Shown: positions 19,274 to 30,300, counted from the first letter of the stretch. The stretch: DNA of 64,000 nt from Mugil cephalus (GCF_022458985.1 NC_061778.1:7023501-7087500), one strand, 5' to 3'. A program made the numbers and translations. The notes: generated by a model not told the origin, from the letters alone.

Positions 19274-22200
19274 TTACCATGACCTGGGTGACTGAAAACC
19301 TTCACAGACTTGGTGTGAAAGTTTCAAGGTCTCAAGCTCATTCCTTGTTTCCTCTTCCTTGTCCATGAGCAGTTGTTTTTCACTTTTTTCATGTGCCAGT
19401 TGAATCCTTGATTCATCCAATTGTTTTTCCATATTGAACCTCAGTGATTGCTCTTTTAAATATTTAGCCCTCTGCTCACCTGAGTAGACCTTTGCTCCAT
19501 GGAGCTCCTTGGTCAAATGTCCTACCTGGTTCCAGAGAGTCTTGTTTTTAAGTTGCTCTGATTCTAGGTTTGCATAGATCTGAGAAATGTGTTCCTTCTG
19601 AAAAAGACTGATCTCCTCTACTCTTTGGAGTTGAGCATTCATCTCATTGGCATCTTTGAGCAGGGCCTCCAGGTTCTTTGTTTCTTCAACTTGCTGTTGA
19701 AGTGTGATTCTCAACAATTGCTCTTCTTCCAGATGCTTTTCTCTCTCCTTGTTGAACTGACTCGTCCGCTCCTCAGAATGAACAAGTTTCTTTGTTAAAT
19801 CTTTTAACTTGATCCAGAGTGACTTGTTTTCTTTCTCCATTGATTCCAGTTTGGCAGAAAGCTGAGAGACATGTTCTTCTGACAAGAAAATGGTCTCCTC
19901 TCCTCTGCTGTTCATCTCCTCAGCATCTTTGAGCTGGGCTTCCAGTTGTCCAATTGGTTCAACTTGTTGTTGAAATTTGATCCGCAATGCTTTTTCCGTT
20001 AAATATTTAGCCCTTTGCTCCTCTGAGTAGACCTTTGCTCCATGGAGCTCATTTGTCAAATATTCTACGTGATTATAGAGAGTCTTGTTTTTACTTTGCT
20101 CCAAATCTAGGTTTCCGGAGAGCTGAGAAATGTGTTTCTTTTGAAACAGACTGATCTCTTTTACTCTATGGAATTGAGCATTCATCTCCTTGGCATCTTT
20201 GAGTTGGGCCTTCAGCTCTCTCGTTTGTTCAACTTGTTGCTGAAGTGTGATTCTCAGTGTTTGCTCTTCTTCCAGACATTTTTCTCTCTCTTTGTGGAGC
20301 TGACTTTTCTGCTCCTCAGAGTGAACATTTGCCCTTTCAAGCTTGTCTTTTAAACCTTCAAACTTGATCTGGAGGGACTGGTTTTCTTTCTCCTTTGATT
20401 CTAGTTTTGCATAAAGCTGAGAGACCTGTTCTTCCTCAAGGAAATGGTCTCCTCTGCTCTTTGGAGCAGAACATCAAGCTCCTCAGTATCTTTGAGCTGG
20501 GCCTCTAATTTCTTTGTTTCTTCAACCACTTGTTGAAGTTTGATCCGCAATGATTGCTCTGTTAAATATTTAGCCCTCTGCTCCTCTGAGTAGTCCTTAG
20601 CTCCCTGGAGCTCATTGGTCAAATAGTCTATGTGGCTCCAGAGAGTCTTGTTTTCATATTTCTGTGATTGTAGGTTTGTAGAGAGCTGAGAGATGCATTC
20701 CTTCTGAAACAGACTGGTCTCCTCTACTCTTTGGAGTTTAGCATTCTTCTCATTAGCATCTTTGACTTGGGCCTCCAGGTTCTTTGTTTCGTCAATTTGC
20801 TGTTGAAGTGTGATTCTCAACATTTGCTCTTCTTCCAGATATTTTTCTCTCTCTTTATGGAACTGACTTTTCTGCTCCTCAGCGTGGACATTTGCTCTTT
20901 CAAGTTTGTCTGTTAAATCCTCTATGTGGACCCAGAAGGACTGGTTTTCGTTCTCCTTTGACTCCAGTTTTGCGGAAAGGTGACAGACCTGTTCCTCCTG
21001 CAAAAAAATGGTCTCCCCTGCTCTTTGGAGTAGAGGGTCAAGCTCCTCAACAACTTTGAGCTGGACCTCCAATTTCTTTGTTTCTTCAACTTGTTGCTGA
21101 AGTTTGAACCGCAATGATTGCTCTTCATCCAGACATTTTTCTCTCTCTTTGTGGAACAGTTTTTTCTGTTCCTCAGCATGGACATTAGCCTTTTCAAGCT
21201 TGTCTTTTAAATCTTCAAACTTGATCAAGAGGGACTGGTTTTCGTTCTCCTTTGACTCCAGTTTTGCAGAAAGCTGACAGACCTGTTCTTCCTGCAAGAA
21301 AATGGTCTCCCCTGCTCTTTGGAGTAAGGGGTCAAGCTCCTCAACAACTTTGAGCTGGGCCTCCAATTTCTTTGTTTCTTTAACTTGTTGTTGAAGTTTG
21401 ACCCGCAATGATTGCTCTTCATCCAGACATTTTTCTCTCTCTTTGTGGAACTGTTTTTTCTGTTCCTCAGTGTGGACATTTGCCCTTTCCAGTTTTTCTT
21501 TTAAATCCTCTACCTGGATCCAGAGGGACTGGTTTTCATTCTCTTTTGATTCTAGTTTTGCAGAAAGTTGAGAGACCTGTTCTTCCTGCGAGAAAATGGT
21601 CTCAAATCCTGTTTGGAGTAGAGTCTCAAACTCCTCAGCATCTTTGAGCTGGGCCTCCAATTTCTTTGTTTCTTCAACTTGCTTTTGGAGTTTGATCCGC
21701 AATGATTGCTCTTCTTTCAGACATTTTTCTCTCTCTTTGTGGAACTGACTTTTCTGCTCCTCAGAGTGGACATTTGCCCTTTCAAGCTTGTCTTTTAAAT
21801 CTTCAAACTTGATCAAGAGGGACTGGTTTTCGTTCTCCTTTGATTCCAGTTTTGCAGAAAGCTGACAGACCTGTGCTTCCTGCAAGAAAATGGCCTCCAC
21901 TCCTCTTTGGAGTAGAGCCTCAAGCTCCCCAACATCTTTGAGCTGGGCCTCCAATTTCTTTGTTTCTTCAACTTGTTGTTGAAGTTTGACCCGCAATGAT
22001 TGCTCTTCTTCCAGACATTTTTCTCTCTCTTTGTGGAACTGACATTTCTGCTCCTCAGAGTGGACATTTGCCCTTTCCAGTTTTTCTTTTAAATCCTCTA
22101 CCTGGATCCAGAGGGACTGGTTTTCATTCTCCTTTGATTCTAGTTTTGCAGAAAGTTGAGAGACCTGTTCTTCCTGCGAGAAAATGGTCTCAAATCCTGT

Positions 22201-23655
22201 TTGAAGTAGAGTCTCAAACTCCTCAGCATCTTTGAGCTGGGCCTCCAATTTCTTTGTTTCTTCAACTTGCTTTTGGAGTTTGATCCGCAATGATTGCTCT
22301 TCTTCCAGACATTTTTCTCTCTCTTTGTGGAACTGACTTTTCTGCTCCTCAGAGTGAACATTTGCCCTTTCAAGCTTGTCTTTTAAATCTTCAAACTTGA
22401 TCAAGAGGGACTGGTTTTCGTTCTCCTTTGATTCCAGTTTTGCAGAAAGCTGACAGACCTGTGCTTCCTGCAAGAAAATGGCCTCCACTCCTCTTTGGAG
22501 TAGAGTCTCAAGCTCCTCAACATCTTTGAGCTGGGCCTCCAATTTCTTTGTTTCTTCAACTTGTTGTTGAAGTTTGATCCGCAATGATTGCTCTTCTTCC
22601 AGACATTTTTCTCTCTCTTTGTGGAACTGTTTTTTCTGTTCCTCAGAGTGGACATTTGCCCTTTCAAGCTTGTCTTTTAAACCTTCAAACTTGATCCAGA
22701 GGGACTGGTTTTCATTCTCCTTTGATTCCAGTTTTGCAGAAAGCTGAGACATCTCTTTTTCCTGCAAGAAAATGGTCTCCTCTGCTCTTTGGAGTAGAGC
22801 ATCAAGCCCCTCAACATCTTTGAGCTGGGCCTCCAAGTTTTTTGTTTCTTCAACCACTTGTTGAAGTTTGATCCGCAATGATTTCTCTTTTAAATATTTG
22901 GCCCTTTGCTCCTCTGAGTAGACCTTTGCTCCGTGGAGCTCCTTGATCAAATATTCTACAAACAGACTGGTCTCCTCCACTTTTTGGTGTTGAACATTCA
23001 TCTCATTAGCCTCCAATGTCTTTGTTTCTTCAACTTGTTGTTGAAGTCTTCTCAATATTCGCTCTTCTTGTTCTAGGCATCTTTCTCTCTCTTTGTGGAA
23101 CAGACTGATCTGCTCCTCAAACTGGATATTTGCTATTACAAGGTCGTCTGTTAAATCCTCTTCGTGGATCCACAGTGACTTTCCGTTCTCCTCTGATTCC
23201 AGAGAGCCCTTTTCTTTCTGCAAGAAAATGGTCTCCTCTACTCTTTGAAGATGAGCATTCATCTCATTGGCATCTTTGAGTAGGGCCTCCTGATTATTTG
23301 TTTCTTCAACTTGTTGTTGAAGTCTGATTCTCAGCATTTGCTCTTCTTCTTTGAAACATCTTTGTCTCTCTTTGTGGAACAGACAGCGGAGCTCCTCAGA
23401 GCAGAGATTTGCTCTTTTGAGCTGGTCTGTCAATTCTTCTATCTGAATCCAGAGTGACTGTTTTTCATTCTCTACTGATTCCAGTTTTGCAGAAAGCTGA
23501 GTGACCTGTTCTTCTTGTGAGAAAATGGTCTCCTCAAGCTCCTGGATATGTTCACGTTGGGTGTTCTTCTCATTCCAGCCAAAAATATGGCAAAACAGCC
23601 TCCTGGCCCAGTTGATGGTGCCCAGGGCTGACACAGTGCACAGTTTTAAAGACAT
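19274..23655 (-). CDS. cc1: long repetitive coiled-coil protein, one frame break
   Basis: The gene starts at the ATG at 23655 (MSLKLCTVSALGTINWARRL). After a non-helical N-terminus of about 35 residues it is almost wholly charged coiled coil. The core is a 98-residue repeat (QLSAKLESKENENQSL...KLERANVHSEEQK...KCLEEEQSLRIKLQQQVEETKKLEAQLKD) whose DNA copies lie exactly 294 bp apart at seven anchor points, 20966-22730. More diverged repeats fill both ends, and the C-terminus is CEGFQSPRSW. The frame is open to about 20435, where cc1 reads TTCCTCAAG against TTCCCTCAAG in both cc2 copies. That one missing base separates a 1084-residue part from the remainder. Counting it, the coding length is 1460 codons. 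I do not recognise the family; golgin- or trichohyalin-like names would reflect composition only. It could act as a filament or scaffold protein, but the sequence does not show which. Confidence 0.75.
20966..22730 (-). repeat. 294-bp coding tandem repeats in cc1
   Basis: The motif AGTTTTGC(A/G)GAAA recurs at 20966, 21260, 21554, 21848, 22142, 22436 and 22730, always 294 bp apart. Types alternate: 21554 and 22142 are one type (AAAGTTGAGAG), 21848 and 22436 another (AAAGCTGACAG with TGTGCTTCC). The middle is thus a 588-bp dimer present twice. Confidence 0.9.
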
Positions 23656-23883
23656 AACTTACCGTTTCCGGAAGATACTCGTACTTATTCACTTGTTGGA
23701 AACAAAATGACGCGACTGAACTCAATTCAATTGAATTGAACTGAAATAAACTAAACTCGGCTAAACTAACTAGCTAAACTAAACTCAGCTAAACTAACGC
23801 AGCTAAACTCCACTTAACTCAACTCAATTAAACTCCACTCAACTCAACTAAACCACTGTACTCGACTCAACTGGAGCTACCTG
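23656..23883 (-). other. ATG-free 5' leader of degenerate pentamers (cc1)
   Basis: From the TATA box to the start codon the minus strand has no ATG. Much of it (about 23709-23880) is made of GAGTT/TAGTT-like pentamers. cc2 has the same leader (about 40890-41070). A leader lacking upstream ATGs supports the chosen start. Confidence 0.5.
23657..23662 (-). promoter_or_regulatory. Consensus 5' splice site directly before the cc1 start
   Basis: The minus strand reads ACG-GTAAGT-T-ATG, a strong donor consensus one base before the start codon. The same occurs in cc2 at 40835-40840. If used, the ATG would be intronic in that transcript form; if not, G at -3 gives a fair initiation context. Confidence 0.35.
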
Positions 23884-23900
23884 TTTATAAAAAGACGTCA
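23884..23900 (-). promoter_or_regulatory. TATA box with adjacent CRE-like site (cc1 promoter)
   Basis: The minus strand reads TGACGTCTTTTTATAAACAG, that is, a seven-of-eight match to the CRE (TGACGTCA) four bases before TATAAA. The start codon lies about 230 bases downstream. The equivalent cc2 site (41072-41088) keeps the TATA but reads TGACATC at the CRE. Confidence 0.5.
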
Positions 23901-23954
23901 TGGTGTTGCCTTTGATCTTTGATGCCTTTGATCTTGTCATATGATGCCTTTGAT

Positions 23955-24040
23955 CTAAATGTCACATGATGTCAACAAGATGACATCGTGATGTCACATG
24001 ATGATGCCGTGATGTCATCATGATGACATCATCATCATGA
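23955..24040. promoter_or_regulatory. Cluster of CRE-like TGACATCA words and a 20-bp palindrome
   Basis: TGACATC/GATGTCA words recur several times, including a perfect 20-bp palindrome GATGTCATCATGATGACATC at 24011-24030. cc2 keeps a shorter version at about 41122-41172 with two central mismatches. ATF/CREB-family binding is a plausible reading, but low-complexity expansion could also produce it. Confidence 0.4.
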
Positions 24041-24045
24041 AAACA

Positions 24046-24540
24046 CCGATTTTGTTTGTTGATCAAGTTGATATGGCCCCTGCAATTAATGCCATTCTGT
24101 CAATTGTCACATATGCAGATTTTCCTTTGCTGTCACTCGTCTGCCATTGGAGAGTCATCGCCGAACCTCTTCAATGGACCACTGTCTGTTTCATTATGTA
24201 AACCTTGTGACATCACTGTATAGAATGCTGAATGCTGACACTGTATAGAATGCTATTTATTTAAAGAGAACTTAGAACTCTGTCTCTTGAGTCACTCTGA
24301 CTAACTTTTGTTTTTTATAGACACATTTAGGTTTGGAGTGTTGTTTTTTGATGTGTTTTGAGTTCAGATAAGGAGATGTGTTTTGTCTTTGTTAAACTTA
24401 ATCATTGAAAACAAGAAACTTTAACAAAAATCCTATCCAGTATGGTTTAATGTTGCTTCCCTCATCCTCTAGCAGAGCTAGACATAAGTTATTTTTCAAC
24501 CTCCTAGGTTGTGGTTCCTTCCTTTCTTTCTTTTGAGCAA
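24046..24540. other. Distal upstream region shared by cc1 and cc2
   Basis: It is nearly identical to 41210-41715. It has a direct repeat (CACTGTATAGAATGCT twice, near 24208 and 24238) and no coding sequence. Confidence 0.6.
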
Positions 24541-24965
24541 AAGGTAAAGCTGAGGGATCATATCTTTGAACATTTTTTGAACAGAGTAAGAATTCTGCTT
24601 TCCTTTATTTTGTCAAGCTTATTCCATAGTGTGGCACCATGAAAGCTATGCATCTGCTCATAGATTGGTGCATGCATTACCTTTATGGAAATAATGTTTA
24701 CATCTGAAATTATATACATCATCCTTTCCAATAAAAAGTTTTTAAATGTTTCCTGGAAGTACCTGTTTCTTTGCTTTGAATAATATTTGAGCAACTTAAA
24801 GCTGTAAATGTCTGTTTGTTTCAAGGTTAGTTTCAACCTTAAAAACATTTGTGTGTTCACGGTATCCGCTGAACACACCCACGTGTCGGCTGATACTGAT
24901 ACAAGTAAAAAATGGAAATACCAGACCGAGATATTGGCCTGATATATCAGCTGATCCCTACTGGA
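24541..24965 (-). mobile_element. Transposon-derived segment with TAGGGATCAGCTGATATATC end
   Basis: Read on the minus strand from about 24961 it starts TAGGGATCAGCTGATATATC, typical of a fish DNA-transposon terminus, and continues through GGCCAATATCTCGGT. The rest (24560-24840) may be LINE-derived (minus strand HGATLWNKLDKIKES). The same block precedes G at 42000-42397. Confidence 0.4.
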
Positions 24966-24973
24966 CAAACAAT

Positions 24974-25680
24974 ACAAACGACCTTTACAAGGAGGCCCAA
25001 AGTTGTCTTCACCTGCTGAGATGACTGAGGTCCTCTGGATTGTGCAGGTCACTATTCAAGACTTTCTATGACCCCGTGGTGTCTCCTGCCATCCTGTATG
25101 CAGTGGTCTCCTGGAGCAGGGGGGGCTCAGAGAGGGACTGGAAGAGACTTAACAAGCCGGCTCTGTCCCGGACTGCTCTCTGGAGTACATCAATCAGGTG
25201 GGTGAGGAGGACATTGGTCAAGCTGACATCAATCATGGACAGCAGCTCCTTGAGCAGCAGACTGCTGCATCCACACTGCAAGAAGGAACGCTACCACAGG
25301 TCCTTCATCCCAACAACACCAGCCTGAGTTAACAATAACTCACACCTTAGACTTGGCTTTGTTTTCATTTTATTACAGAAATTTCTTGGAACAAATCTGC
25401 TTTTTTGCACAGCCTTATGTTGCACAAACTACTACCTCACTGTCTACATTTTATAATCATTCAATGTTATTATATTATCAATTTTTAGCTATTTTAATTC
25501 CCATTCCACAGTTAAAAAAATTTCTTTACATTTCTTTTTTCGTTTATTTATTTTCCAGAGTGTTTTCATTTCACAATTTGTATTGTTGTTGTTTTGTATA
25601 TATTCTTGTCTAATTCCATGATGCTGTGACAAGGAAATTTCCCATACGTGGATAAATAAACAGTGTCTTATATCTTGTGT
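24974..25680 (+). mobile_element. LINE 3' end (reverse transcriptase C-terminus and tail), copy 1
   Basis: The plus strand encodes LFKTFYDPVVSPAILYAVVSW and RLLHPHCKKERYHRSFIPT, typical of the C-terminus of a fish non-LTR retrotransposon, followed by an AT-rich tail with AAGGAAATTTCCCAT and GGATAAATAAACAGTGTC. It is 5'-truncated. Copies at 29590-30300 and 42404-42902 lie in the same position beside F and G, so it was duplicated with the array. Confidence 0.75.
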
Positions 25681-25939
25681 CTCATGTTAAAATGCTTAAT
25701 ATTTTAAACCGTCTTCCTCTGTAGCCTACAACAAAAATCCATTGTTTTAATAACCACGTACATTTTACATAAAAAACAAAACATCAGATATTCTCCCTCT
25801 GTTCATTAATATATATTGAATGGAAGAATAGTTTTGCTTTTCTGTTAGGATGTTTTAAATTCAGACATATTTAAGAGAACTTGAAAAGAAGTGCATTGAA
25901 TGTTGAATTCATTTAGTTCTTCTTAAGAGATGAAACCTA

Positions 25940-26890
25940 TCATTTCTTTGGGATGATTCTTCTGCGGAACTGCTTCAGAACGCTTTCTCTCATGTCTTTA
26001 GCTCTTAGACAGTAAATAAGTGGATTGATCATGGGAGGCCCAAGGCTATACAGCATGATGATTACAATTCTCACATCAGCATTAAATTTAATACCGACAT
26101 TGCTGGCTAAATAAACAAAACACCTCGGCAGATAATAGAGGGAGATTATTATCAGCTGGGTGCTGCAAGTGGACAGAGATTTTAGGCAACCTTGTGAATT
26201 TGCTGTCTTACTTACTGCAACAATTATAGAAGTATATGAGAATATTATAAATGCAAGAGGTCCAAGTAAGACAACCATTGCAGTTAGAAAAGCAGGGAAG
26301 CCATAAGGGGCCCTGTCAGTGCATGCCAGCATTGTTATGCCAATATGATCACAGTAACAGTGATTGATTATGTTGGAAGCACAGTAAGGAAGAGGATACG
26401 CCCTAATTACGAACATTAAACAAGGTGCACAGGCAGTAGTCCATGCACTAATACTGAGAATGAGGATAGTGGAGTTTGTCAGAACATTTGGATATCTGAG
26501 AGGATGGCAGATAGCCATATACCTGTCTAAAGCCATGAGGAACAGAATAAAAGAATTTACTGTGCCAAGATAGTGAACAAAATACATTTGGATGAAGCAA
26601 GCATTGAAAGAAATGGCCCCTGAGTGAAACCAGTACTTACTGATGATCTTCGGTAAAGTGGTCGTGCTAAAGAGAATGTCACATACACTCAGATTTAGAA
26701 TGATATAATACATCGGCTTATGAAGGCTACGGTTGGTTGCAAATAAAAAAAGAACAGTGGCATTTCCTACAACAGTCAAGAAATAAACAAAGAACAATAC
26801 AACTGAAGCGAGGCCGTAGTACTCTGGATGAAGTCCAGGGAATCCAGTCAGGATGAATTCAGTCACACTGCTGTGATTTCCCTCTGACAT
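25940..26890 (-). CDS. Olfactory receptor E (array member, shortened C-terminus)
   Basis: An intact seven-helix OR of 316 residues starting at the ATG at 26890 (MSEGNHSSVTEF). It has the same hallmarks as D (MALDRYMAICHPLRYP, CYCDHIGITMLAC, KSLSTCSTQL, INPLIYCLRAKDM). It ends RRRIIPKK, nine residues before D, F and G, because the codon reading GGA in the others is TGA here. Helix 4/loop 2 reads TTACAPCLMFVIRAYP, distinct from the other three. Its upstream flank lacks about 100 bp present in D and F, which may remove promoter sequence. It is probably still a functional receptor, since the cytoplasmic tail is little conserved in ORs. Confidence 0.92.
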   Translation of the reverse strand: MSEGNHSSVTEFILTGFPGLHPEYYGLASVVLFFVYFLTVVGNATVLFLFATNRSLHKPMYYIILNLSVCDILFSTTTLPKIISKYWFHSGAISFNACFIQMYFVHYLGTVNSFILFLMALDRYMAICHPLRYPNVLTNSTILILSISAWTTACAPCLMFVIRAYPLPYCASNIINHCYCDHIGITMLACTDRAPYGFPAFLTAMVVLLGPLAFIIFSYTSIIVAVSKTANSQGCLKSLSTCSTQLIIISLYYLPRCFVYLASNVGIKFNADVRIVIIMLYSLGPPMINPLIYCLRAKDMRESVLKQFRRRIIPKK

Positions 26891-27510
26891 GATGGAGCAA
26901 TTTCCTTCAAACAATGTTAACCGTACAACACATTAGATACCATTATATATTTACTATATCCTGCAATATTGTACAATCATTTTGATAATTTTTGATACAA
27001 ATCTTGTAACTAAGAGTATGACTGTATTAATTTGTAGAGACCTTAAAAGTCTTGAATCATAAATGATTTTCCTGAAAAGAGAATTAAAGCATGTTTAAGG
27101 CTATAGTTATCTTAGTTTCCCTTTACCTTTCTAAGCCAAGGAGACTGCCTGCTCTGCTGAGCCACCTGCTGTTTCACTTCTTAAAAAGACTTCTTGTCGC
27201 CCACTTTGTGTGGAAGGTGTGCTATCCATCCTTCTTGTATTCTCTACATCCCCTTCTCATAACTCTCAGAACTCAGAAATACCTTGAGGGAATTTCATAA
27301 GATTTGTTTCACCCCTGTGGGGTGTTTTTCAGACGTCAATGCTCAGCATGGATTGGACGCCATGGTCGAGTGCATGGTGGCTCATACACTGATCAGGAAT
27401 TGCATTATGACCACCTTCCTAATAACAACTACAAAGGATCGGATCTATCTCTTGATACCAGCCAGGGCATCCTTAACTGCAGATTCTTCCAATTATTTTG
27501 TATCTTTCCA
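26891..27510. repeat. Duplicated OR 5' flank (E copy)
   Basis: It matches the D and F flanks, except that the segment after ACATTAGATA (about 17612-17710 in D) is missing. Confidence 0.7.
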
Positions 27511-27872
27511 AAATAATAATAATAAATAATAATAATAATAATAATAATAAAAATAATGCATTGGTTTTATATTGTGCTTTTCCAGATGCTCAAAGCACTT
27601 ACAATTGTTTGCATTATACATTCGCACACACAGTCACACCCTGGTGATGGTGAAATACCTCAGTAGTCACAGCTGCCCTGGGGCAGGCTGACAGAAATGT
27701 AGCAGCCAGCCTCCAACCACCACCAACATCACTCACTCGCAATCATACGCCAGGGATCATACACCTAGAGGCTGGGTGTCTTGCCCAAGGACACAACGGA
27801 CAGAATAGGGATAGGGCGGAAACGCCAACCTTTCGGTTATTGGACGACCGCTCTACCTACTGAGCTACTAAT
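27511..27872 (-). mobile_element. tRNA-derived SINE, nearly complete
   Basis: On the minus strand it starts TAGCTCAGTAGGTAGAGCGG (A-box-like), followed by CCGAAAGGTTGGCGTTTCC (B-box-like), a body with CCTTGGGCAAGACACCCAGC and CCATCACCAGGGTGTGACTG, and an (ATT)n tail. This is the order of a tRNA-type SINE. The copies by D and F are truncated. Confidence 0.8.
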
Positions 27873-28275
27873 AGTTGCTAATGATGACTCCTGTTATGGT
27901 ACCCAGGAACAGAGCAGCCTGTTCCGCAAAGAGTGAGCTAAATATTTAAAAGAGCAAATATTATAGATCAAACTACGGCAAAATGTGGAAGACACAAGAC
28001 AGTGAAAGACCAATACTTGCACGTTTTTGCCTATATTCTTGAAAAAACCATATAACCTTCTAGAACGGAGGAAAACCTCGAGTCCTCTCGAATTTCAACT
28101 TGACTTCCACCTGTTAGACTGTTAGAACGGTATAGCTGGCACTTGTGTCACAGTCTGTTAATCCGTTGAAAGCTGGCGAGTCTTCTCCAGGGGACCTGTT
28201 GGGGGATTCTCACCTGCCAGACATCGTTTCTTCTTATAAGTGCTGGCAAAAGGGCTTTTTTTAATGATTGCAAAA
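27873..28275. repeat. Array flank retained by E
   Basis: It matches 33413-33770 next to cc2 (CTTCTAGAACGGAGGAAAACC, then CCAGGGGACCTGTTGGGGGA). Homology stops after TTTTTTTAATGATTGCA at about 28275. Beyond this point F continues toward its coiled-coil gene, whereas E does not. Confidence 0.7.
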
Positions 28276-28694
28276 ATACTGCACTGCAAAAATGAGCAAT
28301 ATAACCAAGTCTTCCAATCTTGTATCCAGCCAAAAAGTCTTTATGATCTTGTTTTGAGAGCAATATACTATGCAAGCACAGAATGTGTAAGATTATTATT
28401 CTTGTTCTGAGAATATTTGTCTTTTTAGTTCTTAGTTAGTAAGTACATCCTAAAACTATATATTTTTCACAGAAAGTAAGCCACATTATGTCAGATTTCT
28501 CTTTCATGACTACTTCCTAGCTTAGAAAACTTGTTTCAAGACCTCCCAATAAGCATTCACACACACTCTGGTCACAGTTGTAACATGTTTATTCACATTC
28601 ATTCCAATGTTTAAGTACAGCAACATCACCAAGATAATATTTTGTCAGAACATACGCAGTAACCTGTCACGTACTGTATATACTTGAGAATAAG

Positions 28695-29256
28695 TCACTT
28701 TACTTTGACTGTGTGTTGAATGCCATAAATCCCCCCAAAATCTCCCATCTTTGTGTTAACATTCTCCATATTTGCTACTTCTGAGACAGGACCCAATTCT
28801 TTCTCATGAAAAAAAGAAATCGGATGCTCCGTACCCATTTCATTTTGACAGCATTGAAAAAGGTCATTTTGTTGCACAAATGACTTACAGACATTTCTGA
28901 AGTTCAATTCAGATGACCACTGTTTGAAAAAACAGTGCTTTGACTCAAATCTCATGCACATGTGTCTTATCATAGGGCCCAGGGAGATGCAACAGGTAAT
29001 GTTGCTTAGGAATTACATTATTCTCAGGAAAACGTTGCTTAAACTGTTTCAGATTCAGTTCACTCATACTTCTCAGTCTTAGTACAGTCTGCACAGATAA
29101 AACAGGAGCAAAAAGTACCTGAACTATCTCAATTAAGTCCAAAACAAACTGAACATACTCATTTTTCTCTATAGTGTTCAGCAGAAAAGGCATGATCTTC
29201 AGCAATATCAGTATTTGCTCTGAGTATTGTTTAAGTTTGTTATCATTTGATGCCAA
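28695..29256 (-). pseudogene. Remnant of a transposon-associated protein ('MRFESKH' type)
   Basis: Two adjoining minus-strand frames read FPENNVIPKQHYLLHLPGP and MIRHMCMRFESKHCFFKQWS...NVCKSF. This order (PKQHY, then MRFESKH, then FKN-like) is one I associate with multicopy, apparently transposon-derived proteins in fish that start with C2H2 fingers. The copy is broken and lacks its N-terminal part. It lies in the only stretch of the array not shared with the other units. Confidence 0.45.
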
Positions 29257-29261
29257 GGTAC

Positions 29262-29585
29262 TGAAACTTATAGGGCAGGGTAAAAGTATGACTTCAGGGT
29301 GAGGTACAGTAGTACTAACAGCGTGGGTATAACAAGTTCACTGACAGACCATGGAGCTGAACCCGCCGCTCACTACCCCCAGAGGACCCGAGCACAGCTG
29401 TCCCAAAGGTGCCATAGCAAAATAATACTTCATGTAAAATATAAAGTAAAATGATGACATAAAATAAAAATCTGTATTTAAACAAACAATGCATGTCTGC
29501 GATCATTTATTATAACGTTATAATAATATTATAATACACAATAAAGCTATGGTTGTAATCTACAACTGGGTTACAGACACACAGC
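29262..29585. other. Short spacer
   Basis: AT-rich, with no gene or repeat that I can name. Confidence 0.4.
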
Positions 29586-29589
29586 AGAA

Positions 29590-30300
29590 ACGCCCTGTAC
29601 AAGGAGGGCCAATGTCGTCTTCACCTGCTGAGATGACTGAGGTCCTCTGGATTGTGCAGGTCACTGTTCAAGACTTTCTATGACCCCGTGGTGTCTCCTG
29701 CCATCCTGTATGCAGTGGTCTCCTGGAGCAGGGGGAGCTCAGAGAGGGACTGGAAGAGACTTAACAAGCCGGCTCTGTCCCGGACTGCTCTCTGGAGTAC
29801 ATCAATCAGGTGAGTGAGGAGGACATTGGTCAAGCTGACATCAATCATGGACAGCAGCTCCTTGAGCAGCAGACCGCTGCATCCACACTGCAAGAAGGAA
29901 CGCTACCACAGGTCCTTCATCCCAACAACACCAGCCTGAGTTAACAATAACTCACACCTTAGACTTGGCTTTGTTTTCATTTTATTACAGAAATTTCTTG
30001 GAACAAATAATCTGCTTTTTTGCACAGCCTTATCTTGCACAAACTACTACCTCACTGTCTACATTTTATAATCTTATCAATGTTATTATATTACCTATTA
30101 TATTACCAATTTTTAGCAATTTTAATTCCCATTCAGCAGTGTACAGAATGTCTTTACATTTCTTTTTTCCTCTCTATATTTTCCAGAGTGTTTTCATTTC
30201 TTGTATAATTTGTATTGTTCTTTTGTATATATTCTTGTCTAATTCCATGCTGCTGTGACAAGGAAATTTCCCATATGTGGGATGAATAAACAGTGTCTTA
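29590..30300 (+). mobile_element. LINE 3' end, copy 2
   Basis: It is close to the copy at 24974-25680 throughout, including the coding tail and the ATGAATAAACAGTGTCTTAT terminus. Confidence 0.75.

Noticed and set aside
20132-23710. Many open frames on both strands inside cc1 and cc2 (for example MFLLKQTDLFYSME... and SSTKREKNVWKKSNHCGSN...)
   Set aside because: They recur with the 294-bp period because they are other-frame readings of the same repeat.
24558-25052. 164-residue minus-strand frame
   Set aside because: It spans a transposon terminus and the start of a LINE tail, and the equivalent before G is not open. It is repeat-derived, not a host gene.
27511-27872. Possible functional tRNA gene at the SINE head
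   Set aside because: The A- and B-box-like words are present but no cloverleaf can be closed; it is the head of a SINE.
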